64,000 nucleotides of DNA, taken from NCBI GenBank assembly GCA_035411585.1, contig DAONTI010000004.1:1-64000 (forward strand), written 5' to 3'. Position numbers and translations under genes: made by a program. This document shows positions 9,001 to 17,806 of the stretch, one piece after another; the stretch's first letter is position 1, and each line of letters opens with the position of its first letter. The notes beneath the pieces were generated by a model. That model ran no database searches and had not been told where the DNA came from. It was given only the letters and a program-made list of their open reading frames with translations. Source of the DNA: MWDV01 sp002070715. GTDB taxonomy: Bacteria; Verrucomicrobiota; Verrucomicrobiia; Limisphaerales; MWDV01.

Positions 9001-11100
9001 TCAACCAACCTTCGGGGTGGCGCGATAAACGGGTTGGGGCAGGGTGAGGGCTCCGCGCACGGTCGCCGAATAGGGCGGTCCGTGGACGTGAGTTTCCCCG
9101 CTGAAATTCACAGTGATGGTCACCTCGCCGTTGGGAGTAAGAAACGTCGTCCGTTGCACACGCCGGTCGGGACTCAAATAGGCGAACTCTGTCAGCGGCG
9201 CGGTGGCCAGCGCGCGGTGCAGCGGTCCCCAGAAGGCGAGATGTTTCAGAATACGCTCGCGTCGCTGGGGCCAGGTTGCCCGGTTCAGATGATACAACGG
9301 CGGCACCACGTAAAGGATGTCCATCAATTCCCGGGTGGTTTCCACCTCGCTGAACTTTAAGGAGTCAAAGCTCCAGTGGTGGGTGGTCACGAGTTCGTCG
9401 TGCAGCGCCGCTTGATAGAAGGGAATCCGGACGGTGGGATCGAAATACGGCACCTTCAGTGCCGGCGGCGGGGCCACCGTTCGGAAAAAATGATCCGGAC
9501 GATCCGGTGGCCAGTAGCGGCCCAGGAAGTGCGGGCTTTGTGGATCGCTCATCGCCGGGTCCAGATGGCCAAGATACGGCGTCTGGATTCCGTGACCGAA
9601 ATGAATCACGTCGGCAAACAGCACCGATCCGCCCTCGCTGCCGACGACCAGCCGGTGCGCCGTTTCCAGCCACGTGAGCCGGTGCCGGCGTTCCCGGCCA
9701 TCGTCAACCCGGGTGGCGGGATGCGCGGGGCTGTAATCATCGAAGCCCTCCGCCGTAGCGTCGCAATCCACGAACCAGGCGGAGTACGGCACCTGTCGCA
9801 GGATGGGTGTCACCCGCCGTTGCACCCAGGGCCACGCCGCTTGCGGTGAAAAATGATACCCCCGTTGCTTGAATCCGGGGGAGCCGGTACCCGCGGCGTT
9901 GATAATCCGGCCCTGTTCATAAGCGGCGGTGTCGAACTGGGCGGTTTCCCAAGTGGAAGCCGGGTTTGCCGTGGGCGGATGCACGGAATGGTAGGAGTCG
10001 TAAGGTCCCAGCAGATAACCCCACTGTGCCGCGCGGGCGACAACGTCCGGGCGAAGTTGCCGGCTATAAAGATCGCTCAACACCAGCAAGGCCCGATCAA
10101 TCCCGGCCTCGTGCAGGGAGTTCAGCAGGGACATGGAGGGTCCGTCGCCCCAGGACTCGGGTGGCTGCACGAAATCCTCAAAAGCCGCCGCCAACGCCTG
10201 TTGATTGCGTTGGATCACTTCCGCCGCCGGCAACCCGGCGTTGAAGTTGAGCAGGTCGCGTTCGGATAACGCCCGGTTAATCGCTCCCGCCACCGGGGTC
10301 GTCAGATAATTCAGCGCCCGGGGCGCCGCCGCCAGCTCGTGCAGGGCGCGGCGTTCATCCGCGGTAAACTGTTGGGTCAACGCACTGCCGAAATGGTTGG
10401 TCGGGGCGTCGCGCAGCGCCCGGGCGAAAGCGGTCCATTGGGTTGCCGGGACATCGTGGCGACAAAACAGCGCCGGGCCCCACAGATAAAAATGCGGCGC
10501 GCCCAGCAGCCGGGAAACCGGGGACAGCCCGGTAATTTTATTCCGCAACGGCCGGGGACGCGGAATGGCCCCCGTATTGGTGGCGGTGCGCCGCCATTCC
10601 CGGAAAGCCCGGGCCGCTTCGAGAGGCGCCGCGCCCCGGCGCAACGCGACAATCTCGCAGGGAGTGGCTTGATGACGATCCCGGGGAAAGGAAAACCGAA
10701 TACCCATCCGGTTAGTGACAATTAGCGACGCGTAATGTGGCCAAGGCACGATGACCACCAGCGTGCGCTCGCCGTCGCGCAGCGCCACCACCGGCAGTTC
10801 GGTAAGCGGCCAGGGCGAACCTTGTCGCAGCCAACGCATCAGGTCCGCGCGCTGCGGATCCACGGCCACCCCCGCCGCCAACGGCAGGATATACTCATCC
10901 GCCCCCGCCGGCAGCCACCAGGTGAACTCACCGGATGCACCAATGTCGGCTGAAAAAGAAACGGGTTGTTCGGTGATTTCCGCCCAAGCAAGCGTTCGCT
11001 CAAGCGGAGACGTCTGCGCGGACAGCCTCGCCGGTCCGCTCAGCCCCAGCAGGAAAACACCGGCAATCAAAATGGATTTCAGGAAGTTCAAAACGGTCAT
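9001..11100 (-). CDS. Large exported glycoside-hydrolase-like protein
   Basis: A 699-residue protein with a signal peptide (LKSILIAGVFLLGLSGPARLSAQ). The central part has the look of a TIM-barrel glycosidase. Strand-end acidic residues occur in ALLVLSDLYS, WGYLLGPYDSYH and AWFVDCDATAEGFDDYSP, and the last resembles the Asp-rich strand of GH101/GH129-like or DUF5696 enzymes that cleave O-linked sugars or related glycans. A C-terminal beta domain (GEVTITVNFSG) follows. The specific substrate cannot be told. Located upstream of the DUF2127 gene with 20 bases between; no polysaccharide-utilisation genes accompany it. Confidence 0.45.
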   Translation of the reverse strand: MTVLNFLKSILIAGVFLLGLSGPARLSAQTSPLERTLAWAEITEQPVSFSADIGASGEFTWWLPAGADEYILPLAAGVAVDPQRADLMRWLRQGSPWPLTELPVVALRDGERTLVVIVPWPHYASLIVTNRMGIRFSFPRDRHQATPCEIVALRRGAAPLEAARAFREWRRTATNTGAIPRPRPLRNKITGLSPVSRLLGAPHFYLWGPALFCRHDVPATQWTAFARALRDAPTNHFGSALTQQFTADERRALHELAAAPRALNYLTTPVAGAINRALSERDLLNFNAGLPAAEVIQRNQQALAAAFEDFVQPPESWGDGPSMSLLNSLHEAGIDRALLVLSDLYSRQLRPDVVARAAQWGYLLGPYDSYHSVHPPTANPASTWETAQFDTAAYEQGRIINAAGTGSPGFKQRGYHFSPQAAWPWVQRRVTPILRQVPYSAWFVDCDATAEGFDDYSPAHPATRVDDGRERRHRLTWLETAHRLVVGSEGGSVLFADVIHFGHGIQTPYLGHLDPAMSDPQSPHFLGRYWPPDRPDHFFRTVAPPPALKVPYFDPTVRIPFYQAALHDELVTTHHWSFDSLKFSEVETTRELMDILYVVPPLYHLNRATWPQRRERILKHLAFWGPLHRALATAPLTEFAYLSPDRRVQRTTFLTPNGEVTITVNFSGETHVHGPPYSATVRGALTLPQPVYRATPKVG

Positions 11101-11206
11101 CGCGTCCCCACCCCACAGGTGAGGCTCTTCTCATTGTCCACCCCAAAAATCCGCGCACCCCAAGCGGCCTGCCGCCGGCTTGCCGCGATGTATTCCGGCC
11201 CGGGTT

Positions 11207-12802
11207 TTACTGCACCTTTTCCAACAACCGCGGCAGGAGCGCCGGGATCGGCACCCGCTCTTGCTTCATGGAATCCCGCTCGCGCAAGGTCACGGTGTCC
11301 TTCAAGGCTTCGCCTTTTTCTCCCAGGGTATCGAAATCAATCGTCACGCCGAACGGAGTGCCGGCTTCGTCCTGCCGCCGGTATCGGCGGCCGATGGCGC
11401 CGGCGTCGTCATAGAACACATTCATCCACGGCCGCAACTGGTCGCGGACCTCCAAGGCTTTGCGCACGAGGTCCGGTTTGTTTTTGAGCAGCGGAAAGAC
11501 CGCCACCTTGATCGGCGCGACGCGCGGATGGAACCGCATCACCACCCGGCTTTCCAACCGGCCTTTGTCATCGGGCGCCTGGTCTTCGGCGTAGGCGTTG
11601 GTGATCAACGCCAGCGCCAGCCGGTCCACGCCCGCCGAAGGCTCGATGACGTGCGGCACGTAATAACCTTTGGTCAACGCCTCGGCGTCTTCCCGCGCGA
11701 GTTTCTCCGCGGTTTCCGGGGCCTCGCCCATTTGTGTGAGGTAACGCAGCCGGTTCTGGTAATAACGGTCCTTCAACTCCGCTTGTTTGGCCGGGGCCAG
11801 GTTTGGCCAGGCCGGTTTCAACGCTTCATCGAACACGGTCATCGGTTTGCCGGAGAACCGTTGATGTTGGCTTAGATCAAAATCGCTCCGAGCGGCGATG
11901 CCTTCGAGTTCCTGGGTGCCGAACGGGAATTTGAACAATAGATCCACACACACCCGGGCGTAATGTGCCAGTTCCTCCGGTTTTTGCCAATACTCCTCCA
12001 GCGTGGCGCGGGGCAACCCGATGCTCTCGTAAAACCGGATGCGTTCCTCGACCCAGTATTGATGCCACATCCGCCAGCCCCAGTTCGGCTGCGGGTCGCC
12101 CGGATGTCCCGGCCCCGCGGGCTGCGCCACGGTGCCGTGGATGGCTTCCACCGCCTCATCGGGTTTGATGAAAAACTCCAACTCCATCTGCTCAAACTCC
12201 CGCGACCGGAAAGTGTAATTGCGGGGGGTGACCTCGTTGCGGAATGCCTTGCCGATCTGCGCAATCCCGAAGGGCACTTTTTGCCGGGACGTTTCGAGCA
12301 CGTTTTTGAACTGAACAAAAATGGCCTGCGCAGTTTCTGGGCGCAGATAGGCGATGTTGTCGTCGGATTCAATGGGGCCGACGGTGGTTTTGAACATGAG
12401 ATTGAACGCCCGGGCGGCGGTTTTTTCGCCGTGGCATTCGCTCACCATTTTGCTCGGTTTTTGCGGGCAGGGAATTTCGTGGGTTTGATCCGCGCGAAAC
12501 CGGCCTTTGCACGTTTTGCAATCAATCATGGGATCGCTGAACGTGGACACGTGCCCGCTGGCCTCCCAAATCTTCGGCGACATGATGATCGTGGCCTCCA
12601 AGCCGACTACGTCGTCGCGCCGCCGGGTCATCCAATGCCACCAATGCGTTTTGATGTTCTGCTTGAGTTCCGCACCCAGGGGACCGTAATCCCAAAACCC
12701 GTTGATCCCGCCGTAGATTTCCGACGACGGGTAAATGAAACCCTTGCGTTTGCACAGGGCCACGATTTTTTCCATCCATTCGCTGGATTTAGCGTCAGCC
12801 AT
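11207..12802 (-). CDS. glyQS: Glycyl-tRNA synthetase (single-chain type)
   Basis: This class II synthetase charges tRNA-Gly. The 531-residue chain begins with the family hallmark GFIYPSSEIYGGINGFWDYGPLG. Motif 2 is recognisable in FRNEVTPRNYTFRSREFEQ, and motif 3 in IEPSAGVDRLALAL. The C-terminal anticodon-binding domain follows (VAPIKVAVFPLLKNK...DDAGAIGRRYRRQDEAGTPF). This is the homodimeric (alpha2) form, not the GlyQ+GlyS heterotetramer of E. coli. The frame is open upstream, but MADAKSSEW is the natural start. Not preceded by any T-box-like leader that I can see. Confidence 0.93.
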   Translation of the reverse strand: MADAKSSEWMEKIVALCKRKGFIYPSSEIYGGINGFWDYGPLGAELKQNIKTHWWHWMTRRRDDVVGLEATIIMSPKIWEASGHVSTFSDPMIDCKTCKGRFRADQTHEIPCPQKPSKMVSECHGEKTAARAFNLMFKTTVGPIESDDNIAYLRPETAQAIFVQFKNVLETSRQKVPFGIAQIGKAFRNEVTPRNYTFRSREFEQMELEFFIKPDEAVEAIHGTVAQPAGPGHPGDPQPNWGWRMWHQYWVEERIRFYESIGLPRATLEEYWQKPEELAHYARVCVDLLFKFPFGTQELEGIAARSDFDLSQHQRFSGKPMTVFDEALKPAWPNLAPAKQAELKDRYYQNRLRYLTQMGEAPETAEKLAREDAEALTKGYYVPHVIEPSAGVDRLALALITNAYAEDQAPDDKGRLESRVVMRFHPRVAPIKVAVFPLLKNKPDLVRKALEVRDQLRPWMNVFYDDAGAIGRRYRRQDEAGTPFGVTIDFDTLGEKGEALKDTVTLRERDSMKQERVPIPALLPRLLEKVQ

Positions 12803-12920
12803 AGAACGGGGAGTGTTCGGGAACAAACGGCGGGTGTCAAGAAACGCGCCGGATTCAGGCGCGACGGCGCGGCGAGAGGAAGTCCGGTTCTCTGGCTGGT
12901 GAAAGGGCCATTCGCTGCTT

Positions 12921-14162
12921 TCAATCGCGTTCCGATTTCCCGGCCAACGCCCGGCCGGCAATCCAGCCGGTGGTCCACGCCGCCTGCAAATTGAAACCGC
13001 CGGTGAGGCCGTCCACATCCAGCAACTCGCCCGCGAAGAACAAGCCCGGGCAAAGCCGGCTTTCCATGGTTTTGAAATTCACCTCGGCCAAACGCACCCC
13101 GCCGCAGGTCACGAATTCGTCCCGGTTCAGGCTTTTGCCGTTGATCGGCAATTCAGTCCGCACCAACTGCTGGCCCAGTTGATGCCGGGCGGTCCGGGTC
13201 AATTCCGCCCAACGGATATCCGCCGCCACGCCCGCCGCGCGGACCAGTTGTTCCCACAGGCGGCTGGGCAGGGGGGCGATTGGAGAATTGACGACGCGCC
13301 GCGCGGGCTGCGTCTGGCGCCGGACCTGCCATTCACGCGCCAAGGTTTCCGCGCGCCAATCCGGCAGCCAGTTGACTTGCAAGGTGCCGGTGTAAGCCCG
13401 TTCATGCAGCACCCGCGCGCCCCAGGCCGAGAGCCGCAAAATGGCCGGCCCGCTCAACCCTCGGTGGGTTACGAGGAGCGCGCCCCGCTCGCGCAACCGC
13501 GTCCCGGCCACCGCCACTTCCACTGCCGGCACCGAGATCCCCGCCAACGATCGCAGCCACGGCGTGACCATCTGCAAAGTGAACAGCGACGGCACGGGCG
13601 CGGCCAAGGTGTGCCCGAGCATCTCCGCAAGCCGTCCGTGGGCGGGTGTCCGGCAGCCTCCCGTGGCGAGCAGCACACGGTCGCAGGCCAGGGCTGTACT
13701 GTCGGCGAGGGTCAGCGTAAAACCGCCGGCAGGCCGGCGCGCAATCTGTTCCACACCACAACCCGCCCGCAGAATTACTCCCACCCGGCGGGCCGCTTGC
13801 CACAGGCAATCGGTGATGGTCTGGGACGAATCCGTGGTGGGAAACATCCGTCCATCGGATTCGGTTTTGAGCGTCACGCCGCGGGCGGCGAACCAGGCCA
13901 CCGTATCGGCGGGTTGGAATTGGGCGAAAGCCGAAATCAACGCAGCCCCGCCGCGGGGATAATGCGCGGCCAGTTCCCGCGGCGTGAAGCAGGCGTGGGT
14001 GACGTTGCAGCGGCCGCCGCCGGAGATGCGAACCTTGGTCAGAAATTGCGCGGTCTTTTCCAGAAGCATCACCTCCCGCGCTCCCCCGGCTTCCGCGCTG
14101 GTGACGGCGGCCAGAAAACCCGCCGCGCCGCCGCCCACGATGACGATTCGCCCCGTCTTCAC
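12921..14162 (-). CDS. BaiN/HI0933-family FAD-dependent oxidoreductase
   Basis: A flavoprotein of 413 residues from the GTG at 14162. It starts with a Rossmann dinucleotide site (RIVIVGGGAAGFLAAVTSAE) and the family signature KVRISGGGRCNVTH. The C-terminus has FFAGELLDVDGLTGGFNLQ, which closes the FAD site. HI0933-family proteins include bile-acid reductases and other flavin-dependent enzymes; the substrate here is unknown. A longer form starting at 14261 is possible but adds untypical residues and would run nearly to the divergent gene's start. The divergent gene begins at 14267, so both promoters must lie in this short interval. Confidence 0.85.
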   Translation of the reverse strand: MKTGRIVIVGGGAAGFLAAVTSAEAGGAREVMLLEKTAQFLTKVRISGGGRCNVTHACFTPRELAAHYPRGGAALISAFAQFQPADTVAWFAARGVTLKTESDGRMFPTTDSSQTITDCLWQAARRVGVILRAGCGVEQIARRPAGGFTLTLADSTALACDRVLLATGGCRTPAHGRLAEMLGHTLAAPVPSLFTLQMVTPWLRSLAGISVPAVEVAVAGTRLRERGALLVTHRGLSGPAILRLSAWGARVLHERAYTGTLQVNWLPDWRAETLAREWQVRRQTQPARRVVNSPIAPLPSRLWEQLVRAAGVAADIRWAELTRTARHQLGQQLVRTELPINGKSLNRDEFVTCGGVRLAEVNFKTMESRLCPGLFFAGELLDVDGLTGGFNLQAAWTTGWIAGRALAGKSERD

Positions 14163-14266
14163 GGCGCGACGATACCGGTTTGGTCCGCCCAAGCAAAGCG
14201 GGATGCATTCCGGGATTGCCGCGGCGGCGGTTAGGGCGTTTACTGGCGGCAGCCACGCCACCGCGC

Positions 14267-15664
14267 ATGATTACAGATATTACCGAAACCCACCAGAAGG
14301 CGTTGCGCATCAACCGCGACGCGCGTTGTTACGGCACCTTTGCCGAGATCGGCGCCGGCCAGGAAGTGGCGCGCTGGTTCTTCCGCGTCGGCGGCGCCTC
14401 CGGTTCAGTGGCCAAAACCATCTGCGCCTACGACATGACCGTAAGCGACGCGCTCTACGGTTCGGCGGAACGGTACGTGAGCCGGCGACGGTTGCAGGCC
14501 ATGCTGAATCATGAGTTCGCGCTGTTGCTCGAACGTCTCGACGCCACCCGCGGCGCTGACCGCACCTTTTTCGTTTTTGCGGATACGGTGGCCACGCGCA
14601 AGGAGGGCGGCGACGGCTGGCTGGGCATTCGTTTCCAAGCCCAGCCCCGCGCGGCCCCGTCGGAAATCCTCATGCATGTGCGGTTGCTGGACAAGGAGAA
14701 CGTGCGGCAGCAGGAGGCGCTGGGCAGCATCGGGGTGAATCTGTTATACGGCGCGCTGTATCTGCGCGAATATCCGGACCGGTTGATTCGTTCGCTGCTG
14801 GACAACCTGACGTGGGAACGCGTGGAAGTGGACATGATCCGCTTTGACGGACCGGCGTTTGCCGGGTTGGACAACCGCCTGATGGCGCTGCAACTGGTGG
14901 AGCAGGACCTGACCGAGGCGGCCATGTTCACCGCCGAAGGAGAGGCGGTGCAGTGGGCCGAGGTGCTCTACAAAAAACCGGTCCTGGTGCAGCGCGGCAG
15001 TTTCAATCCGCTCACCCATGCCGCGCTCGACGTGCTGGAACGCGCCCACGAACGGTTTGTGGCCGAACCGGAATTGCAGGGCGAAACCCCGGTGGTGCTG
15101 GTGGAAATGACCCTGCGGCACCTGACCACCGGCAACGCGATCAATCACGTGGATTTCCTGCAGCGCGCCGACATGCTGCGGGCGCTGGGGCGCACGGTGT
15201 TGATCTCCAATTTCCGTCGGTTCCACCGGCTGGCGTGGTATCTCTCGCGGTACACCAATCGCCCGCTCGGTTTGGCGTTGGGCGCGTTCAAATTGGCCGA
15301 GATTTTCGACGAACGCTTTTACAACGAGACCGAGGGCGGTTTGCTGGGCGGGTTGGGCCAGCTTTTCAAAAATCCCGCCCGGTTATACGTCTATCCCAAT
15401 CTGAACTTGGAAACCGGGGAGGTGACCACCGTCGAAAATTTCCCCATCGCGCCGCATCTCCGGCATTTATACGCGTATTTGCGGGAAAATCACTATCTCG
15501 TGGGCATTGAACCAACCGACCGGGCCTTCCTCGCCATCCGGCGGGCCGATATTCTGGCCAAAATCCGGAAAGGCGACGCCGCCTGGGAAGGATTGGTGCC
15601 GCCCCCCATCGTGGCCCGCATCAAACGCGACGGGTTGCTGGGTTACGGAAAAAAAGAACCTTGA
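14267..15664 (+). CDS. Nucleotidyltransferase-like conserved protein (NMNAT-like C-terminal half)
   Basis: This 465-residue cytoplasmic protein has two parts. The N-terminal half (to about residue 235) has an unusual conserved style (YGTFAEIGAGQEVARWFFRVGGASG, KTICAYDMTVSD) that I know from cyanobacterial and Verrucomicrobial proteins often labelled NMN adenylyltransferase or, wrongly, TonB receptor. The second half carries QRGSFNPLTHAAL near residue 242, a variant of the (H/T)xGH nucleotidyltransferase loop (compare G-x-F-D-P-x-H-x-G-H in NadD). The start MITDITETHQK fits best. Catalytic activity is unproven. Confidence 0.6.
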   Translation: MITDITETHQKALRINRDARCYGTFAEIGAGQEVARWFFRVGGASGSVAKTICAYDMTVSDALYGSAERYVSRRRLQAMLNHEFALLLERLDATRGADRTFFVFADTVATRKEGGDGWLGIRFQAQPRAAPSEILMHVRLLDKENVRQQEALGSIGVNLLYGALYLREYPDRLIRSLLDNLTWERVEVDMIRFDGPAFAGLDNRLMALQLVEQDLTEAAMFTAEGEAVQWAEVLYKKPVLVQRGSFNPLTHAALDVLERAHERFVAEPELQGETPVVLVEMTLRHLTTGNAINHVDFLQRADMLRALGRTVLISNFRRFHRLAWYLSRYTNRPLGLALGAFKLAEIFDERFYNETEGGLLGGLGQLFKNPARLYVYPNLNLETGEVTTVENFPIAPHLRHLYAYLRENHYLVGIEPTDRAFLAIRRADILAKIRKGDAAWEGLVPPPIVARIKRDGLLGYGKKEP

Positions 15665-15731
15665 TCGCTAATTTTTTTCTCCGTTCGGTTTGACACGCCG
15701 AAATTCCACCCCCATTTTGGTGGCTAATACA

Positions 15732-16034
15732 ATGAAAAAGCCATCGGAATATGCGTTGGACATCGCTGAGGAAGTTTTTGATCATGTCCGGTATGGATTG
15801 ACCCGCGCGGACGCCATCCATGAGTTGGCGGAGATTATTGACGAACACACGGCCAAATTGCTGCAGAGCATCCAGGGTTTGCTCAACGACGCGACCCGTC
15901 ACGGGGGCACCCCCGGACGGAACACCCTGACCGACCTGAAAACGACCATGCGCGAATACCAACCGGTGCGTCCCCCCAACGGGCATCAGCCCGAATACGT
16001 GAACGGGCAACGCCTGTTGGTCAATCTGCTTTAG
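15732..16034 (+). CDS. Small conserved helical protein, unknown function
   Basis: A 100-residue soluble protein (MKKPSEYALDIAEEVFDHV...) with alternating acidic and hydrophobic residues that suggest two or three helices. The segment LTRADAIHELAEIIDEHTAKLLQS could be a helical hairpin or coiled coil. No membrane segment, cysteine pair or catalytic motif. It lies 67 bases after the nucleotidyltransferase-like gene on the same strand and may be cotranscribed. An in-frame TTG at 15690 was rejected in favour of ATG. Confidence 0.55.
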   Translation: MKKPSEYALDIAEEVFDHVRYGLTRADAIHELAEIIDEHTAKLLQSIQGLLNDATRHGGTPGRNTLTDLKTTMREYQPVRPPNGHQPEYVNGQRLLVNLL

Positions 16035-16069
16035 GCCGTTGCCATAACGGCACCCCGCCGTCGTGGCAT

Positions 16070-16399
16070 GCAGCCGTCCCCGGCTGCGTTCCCGCTGCCT
16101 GGCCTGCGCGCCAGCGTCGTGGAGTGCGGCAGTCCTCTGCCGCTTTCATGTCGTCCGGAGCAGTCCGCGGTACAGCCGACGAAGAAACCCGCGCTGCTTC
16201 GGTAGCCACTTCCGCCTGATTGGAATTCCGGCTTGGCGCTATCCGATCCCCCGCCAAAGCGCCGGAGGACCGGCGCACTCCAAAAGCTGGCGCCCTTTCG
16301 CGACGTCTTGGCTTGTGGCGCAGCCGTCCCCGGCTGTGTTCCCGTTGCCTGGCCGGCGCGCCAGCGTCGTGGAGTGCGGCAGTCCTCTGCCGCTTTCAC
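16070..16399. repeat. 80-bp repeat, two copies 250 bases apart
   Basis: 16070-16149 and 16320-16399 are near-identical. Each unit contains two palindromes, CAGCCG-tccc-CGGCTG and GCGGCAG-tcct-CTGCCGC, joined by a conserved spacer including GCGCGCCAGCGTCGTGGAG. This bipartite palindrome design resembles REP/BIME units. It lies in the gene-free stretch 16035-16664, where the only other items are a separate 105-bp repeat and the terminator of the next gene. Confidence 0.75.
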
Positions 16400-16460
16400 G
16401 TGGTCAAAAGTAGGCCGCGAGACGCGGCTGCCACCGCCCCACCACCAGGGCGACCGCGCT

Positions 16461-16569
16461 CCCGCGAAACCACCGTATTCCCCCTTCCGCACTCCGCACC
16501 CCGCACTCTGCACTTTCATCGGGAATCCCTCATTTCCTCCGCGCCTCCGCGCCTCTGCGGTGTACTCCA
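16461..16569. repeat. 105-bp dispersed repeat, copy 1
   Basis: This pyrimidine-rich block is shared with 17655-17756. The common parts include CGAAACCACCGTATTCCCCC, TTCCGCACTCC, GGGAATCCCTCATTTCCTCC and GCGCCTCCGCGCCTCTGCGG. The two copies flank the VPDSG-CTERM gene in the same orientation. They differ by a few substitutions and small indels. Confidence 0.75.
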
Positions 16570-16608
16570 CCCAACTCGCCCGCGCCCACCTTCTCCGGGC
16601 AGGTACAG

Positions 16609-16639
16609 CAAACGCCCGGCGGTTGATCCCCGCCGGGCG
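16609..16639 (-). terminator. Hairpin after the VPDSG-CTERM gene
   Basis: A perfect 10-bp stem CGCCCGGCGG/CCGCCGGGCG with a 7-base loop lies 25 bases after the stop of the minus-strand gene. The T-tract is weak (GTTTG), so termination efficiency is uncertain. Confidence 0.5.
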
Positions 16640-16664
16640 CTGCAAGTGGTTTGGACAGTCAGAC

Positions 16665-17186
16665 TTACAGTTTCCGCCGCAACGCGCCGATCCCCAGCAA
16701 GGCAAAGCCCAGCAATCCTGCGGTCATGCCGCCTTCCGGCACCGCCGGTTTGTCGCTGTAATTAACGGTCAGCGTGCCGGTGAATGAACTGAAGCGTTGC
16801 CCGATGAGTTCCCACTCGAAATCAAGGAGTCCATCGTCCGCCAAATCGGCCAACAACGCCGCGGGAAGTGGGCCACCACCGCCACCGCCCATGTAACCCC
16901 CATAGCCTTTTTGCATGACAGACCAACCGCTAAAGCCAAGCCACTTCACACCCAGTTGGTACAAATCGGATGACACTTCGGCCCCGGTTCCTTGAAAACT
17001 GAAGTCCGCGCGGGCAGAGTCAATGACATGCAATGCCGGATTATATCCCAAGGCGGCAATATCAAACGTACCTGTGTACGTGCCTGGAGTCGTTGGGGTT
17101 TCTACAATCTGGATTTGCACAGCACTGGCGGAAGCAAGGCTCAAGGCCAGTCCGGCCACGGCTAATACTTGTGTGATTTTCTTCAT
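16665..17186 (-). CDS. VPDSG-CTERM-like sorted exported protein
   Basis: A 173-residue protein with an N-terminal signal peptide (MKKITQVLAVAGLALSLASASA) and a C-terminal sorting tail VPEGG-MTAGLLGFALLGIGALRRKL: a short motif, a hydrophobic helix, then basic residues. This tripartite tail is the PEP-CTERM/VPDSG-CTERM type, which is processed by an exosortase-linked system in Verrucomicrobia. The mature domain is beta-rich with a Gly run (YMGGGGGG) and no enzymatic motif. It is flanked by two copies of a 105-bp repeat. The 300 bases upstream are very AT-rich, compatible with a regulated promoter. Confidence 0.75.
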   Translation of the reverse strand: MKKITQVLAVAGLALSLASASAVQIQIVETPTTPGTYTGTFDIAALGYNPALHVIDSARADFSFQGTGAEVSSDLYQLGVKWLGFSGWSVMQKGYGGYMGGGGGGPLPAALLADLADDGLLDFEWELIGQRFSSFTGTLTVNYSDKPAVPEGGMTAGLLGFALLGIGALRRKL

Positions 17187-17654
17187 GTTTTTTATGTTAA
17201 TATGGTTTTAACCGCTCGTTCACCATTGAACGACGGCTTTTCTAACGCATAAGACGTGCCAAACCGAAAAATTCAGGCCTATTCCTTTTTTGCCAGCGGC
17301 TCTGATTGGTTGCAATCTGCTGTGATATAGGCAATTACAGCCTAACAATTTTCTGATAATTTAAAATCCTATTTTAGAGTAGTATTATTGATACTGTAAG
17401 CTGTACCGACGTTTTTTTTGTGAATTAACGGAAAATACGCGTCATCAAACTCACAACTCGTTGATTATTAACGAATTATCAAGCGATCGGTGCGGCGTGG
17501 AAAAAGTGTAATGCATTCCGACGGTTTTACACTTTTCATGGGTGTCCCCAAGGATGAAATCGAGAAAAGATGGCAGGTACAGAGATTTCAGCGATTGGGT
17601 TGGGCTGAATTTCTTGGATCCGAGCCTCGGTCAGCAAAAGGCAGTGCGCCGAAT
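17187..17654. other. AT-rich gene-free upstream region
   Basis: A strikingly AT-rich interval in a GC-rich background, upstream of the VPDSG-CTERM gene. It includes an imperfect inverted repeat at 17461-17482 (TTGAT...ATCAA arms). Open frames that run from here into thiD lack start signals and are not believed. No RNA gene is recognised. Confidence 0.4.
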
Positions 17655-17756
17655 CCCGCGAAACCACCGTATTCCCCCCTTCCGCACTCCACACTCCGCA
17701 CTTTCACTGGGAATCCCTCATTTCCTCCGCGCCTCCGCGCCTCTGCGGTGCATTCC
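17655..17756. repeat. 105-bp dispersed repeat, copy 2
   Basis: Second copy of the block at 16461-16569, same orientation, ending about 16 bases before the -35-like box of thiD. Confidence 0.75.
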
Positions 17757-17772
17757 CCCAAACATCCGAAGG

Positions 17773-17800
17773 CTGACAACGCCCGCGGGGCAGTTATACT
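17773..17800 (+). promoter_or_regulatory. Putative sigma-70 promoter of thiD (leaderless)
   Basis: CTGACA, 16 bases, TATACT. The -10 box ends 6 bases before the thiD ATG, so transcription would start at or next to the start codon. There is no ribosome binding site. Confidence 0.5.
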
Positions 17801-17806
17801 TCCCGC

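Noticed and set aside
17187..17806. TPP riboswitch before thiD
   Set aside because: No Thi-box-like conserved core is present, and the promoter-like -10 box is directly before the ATG.
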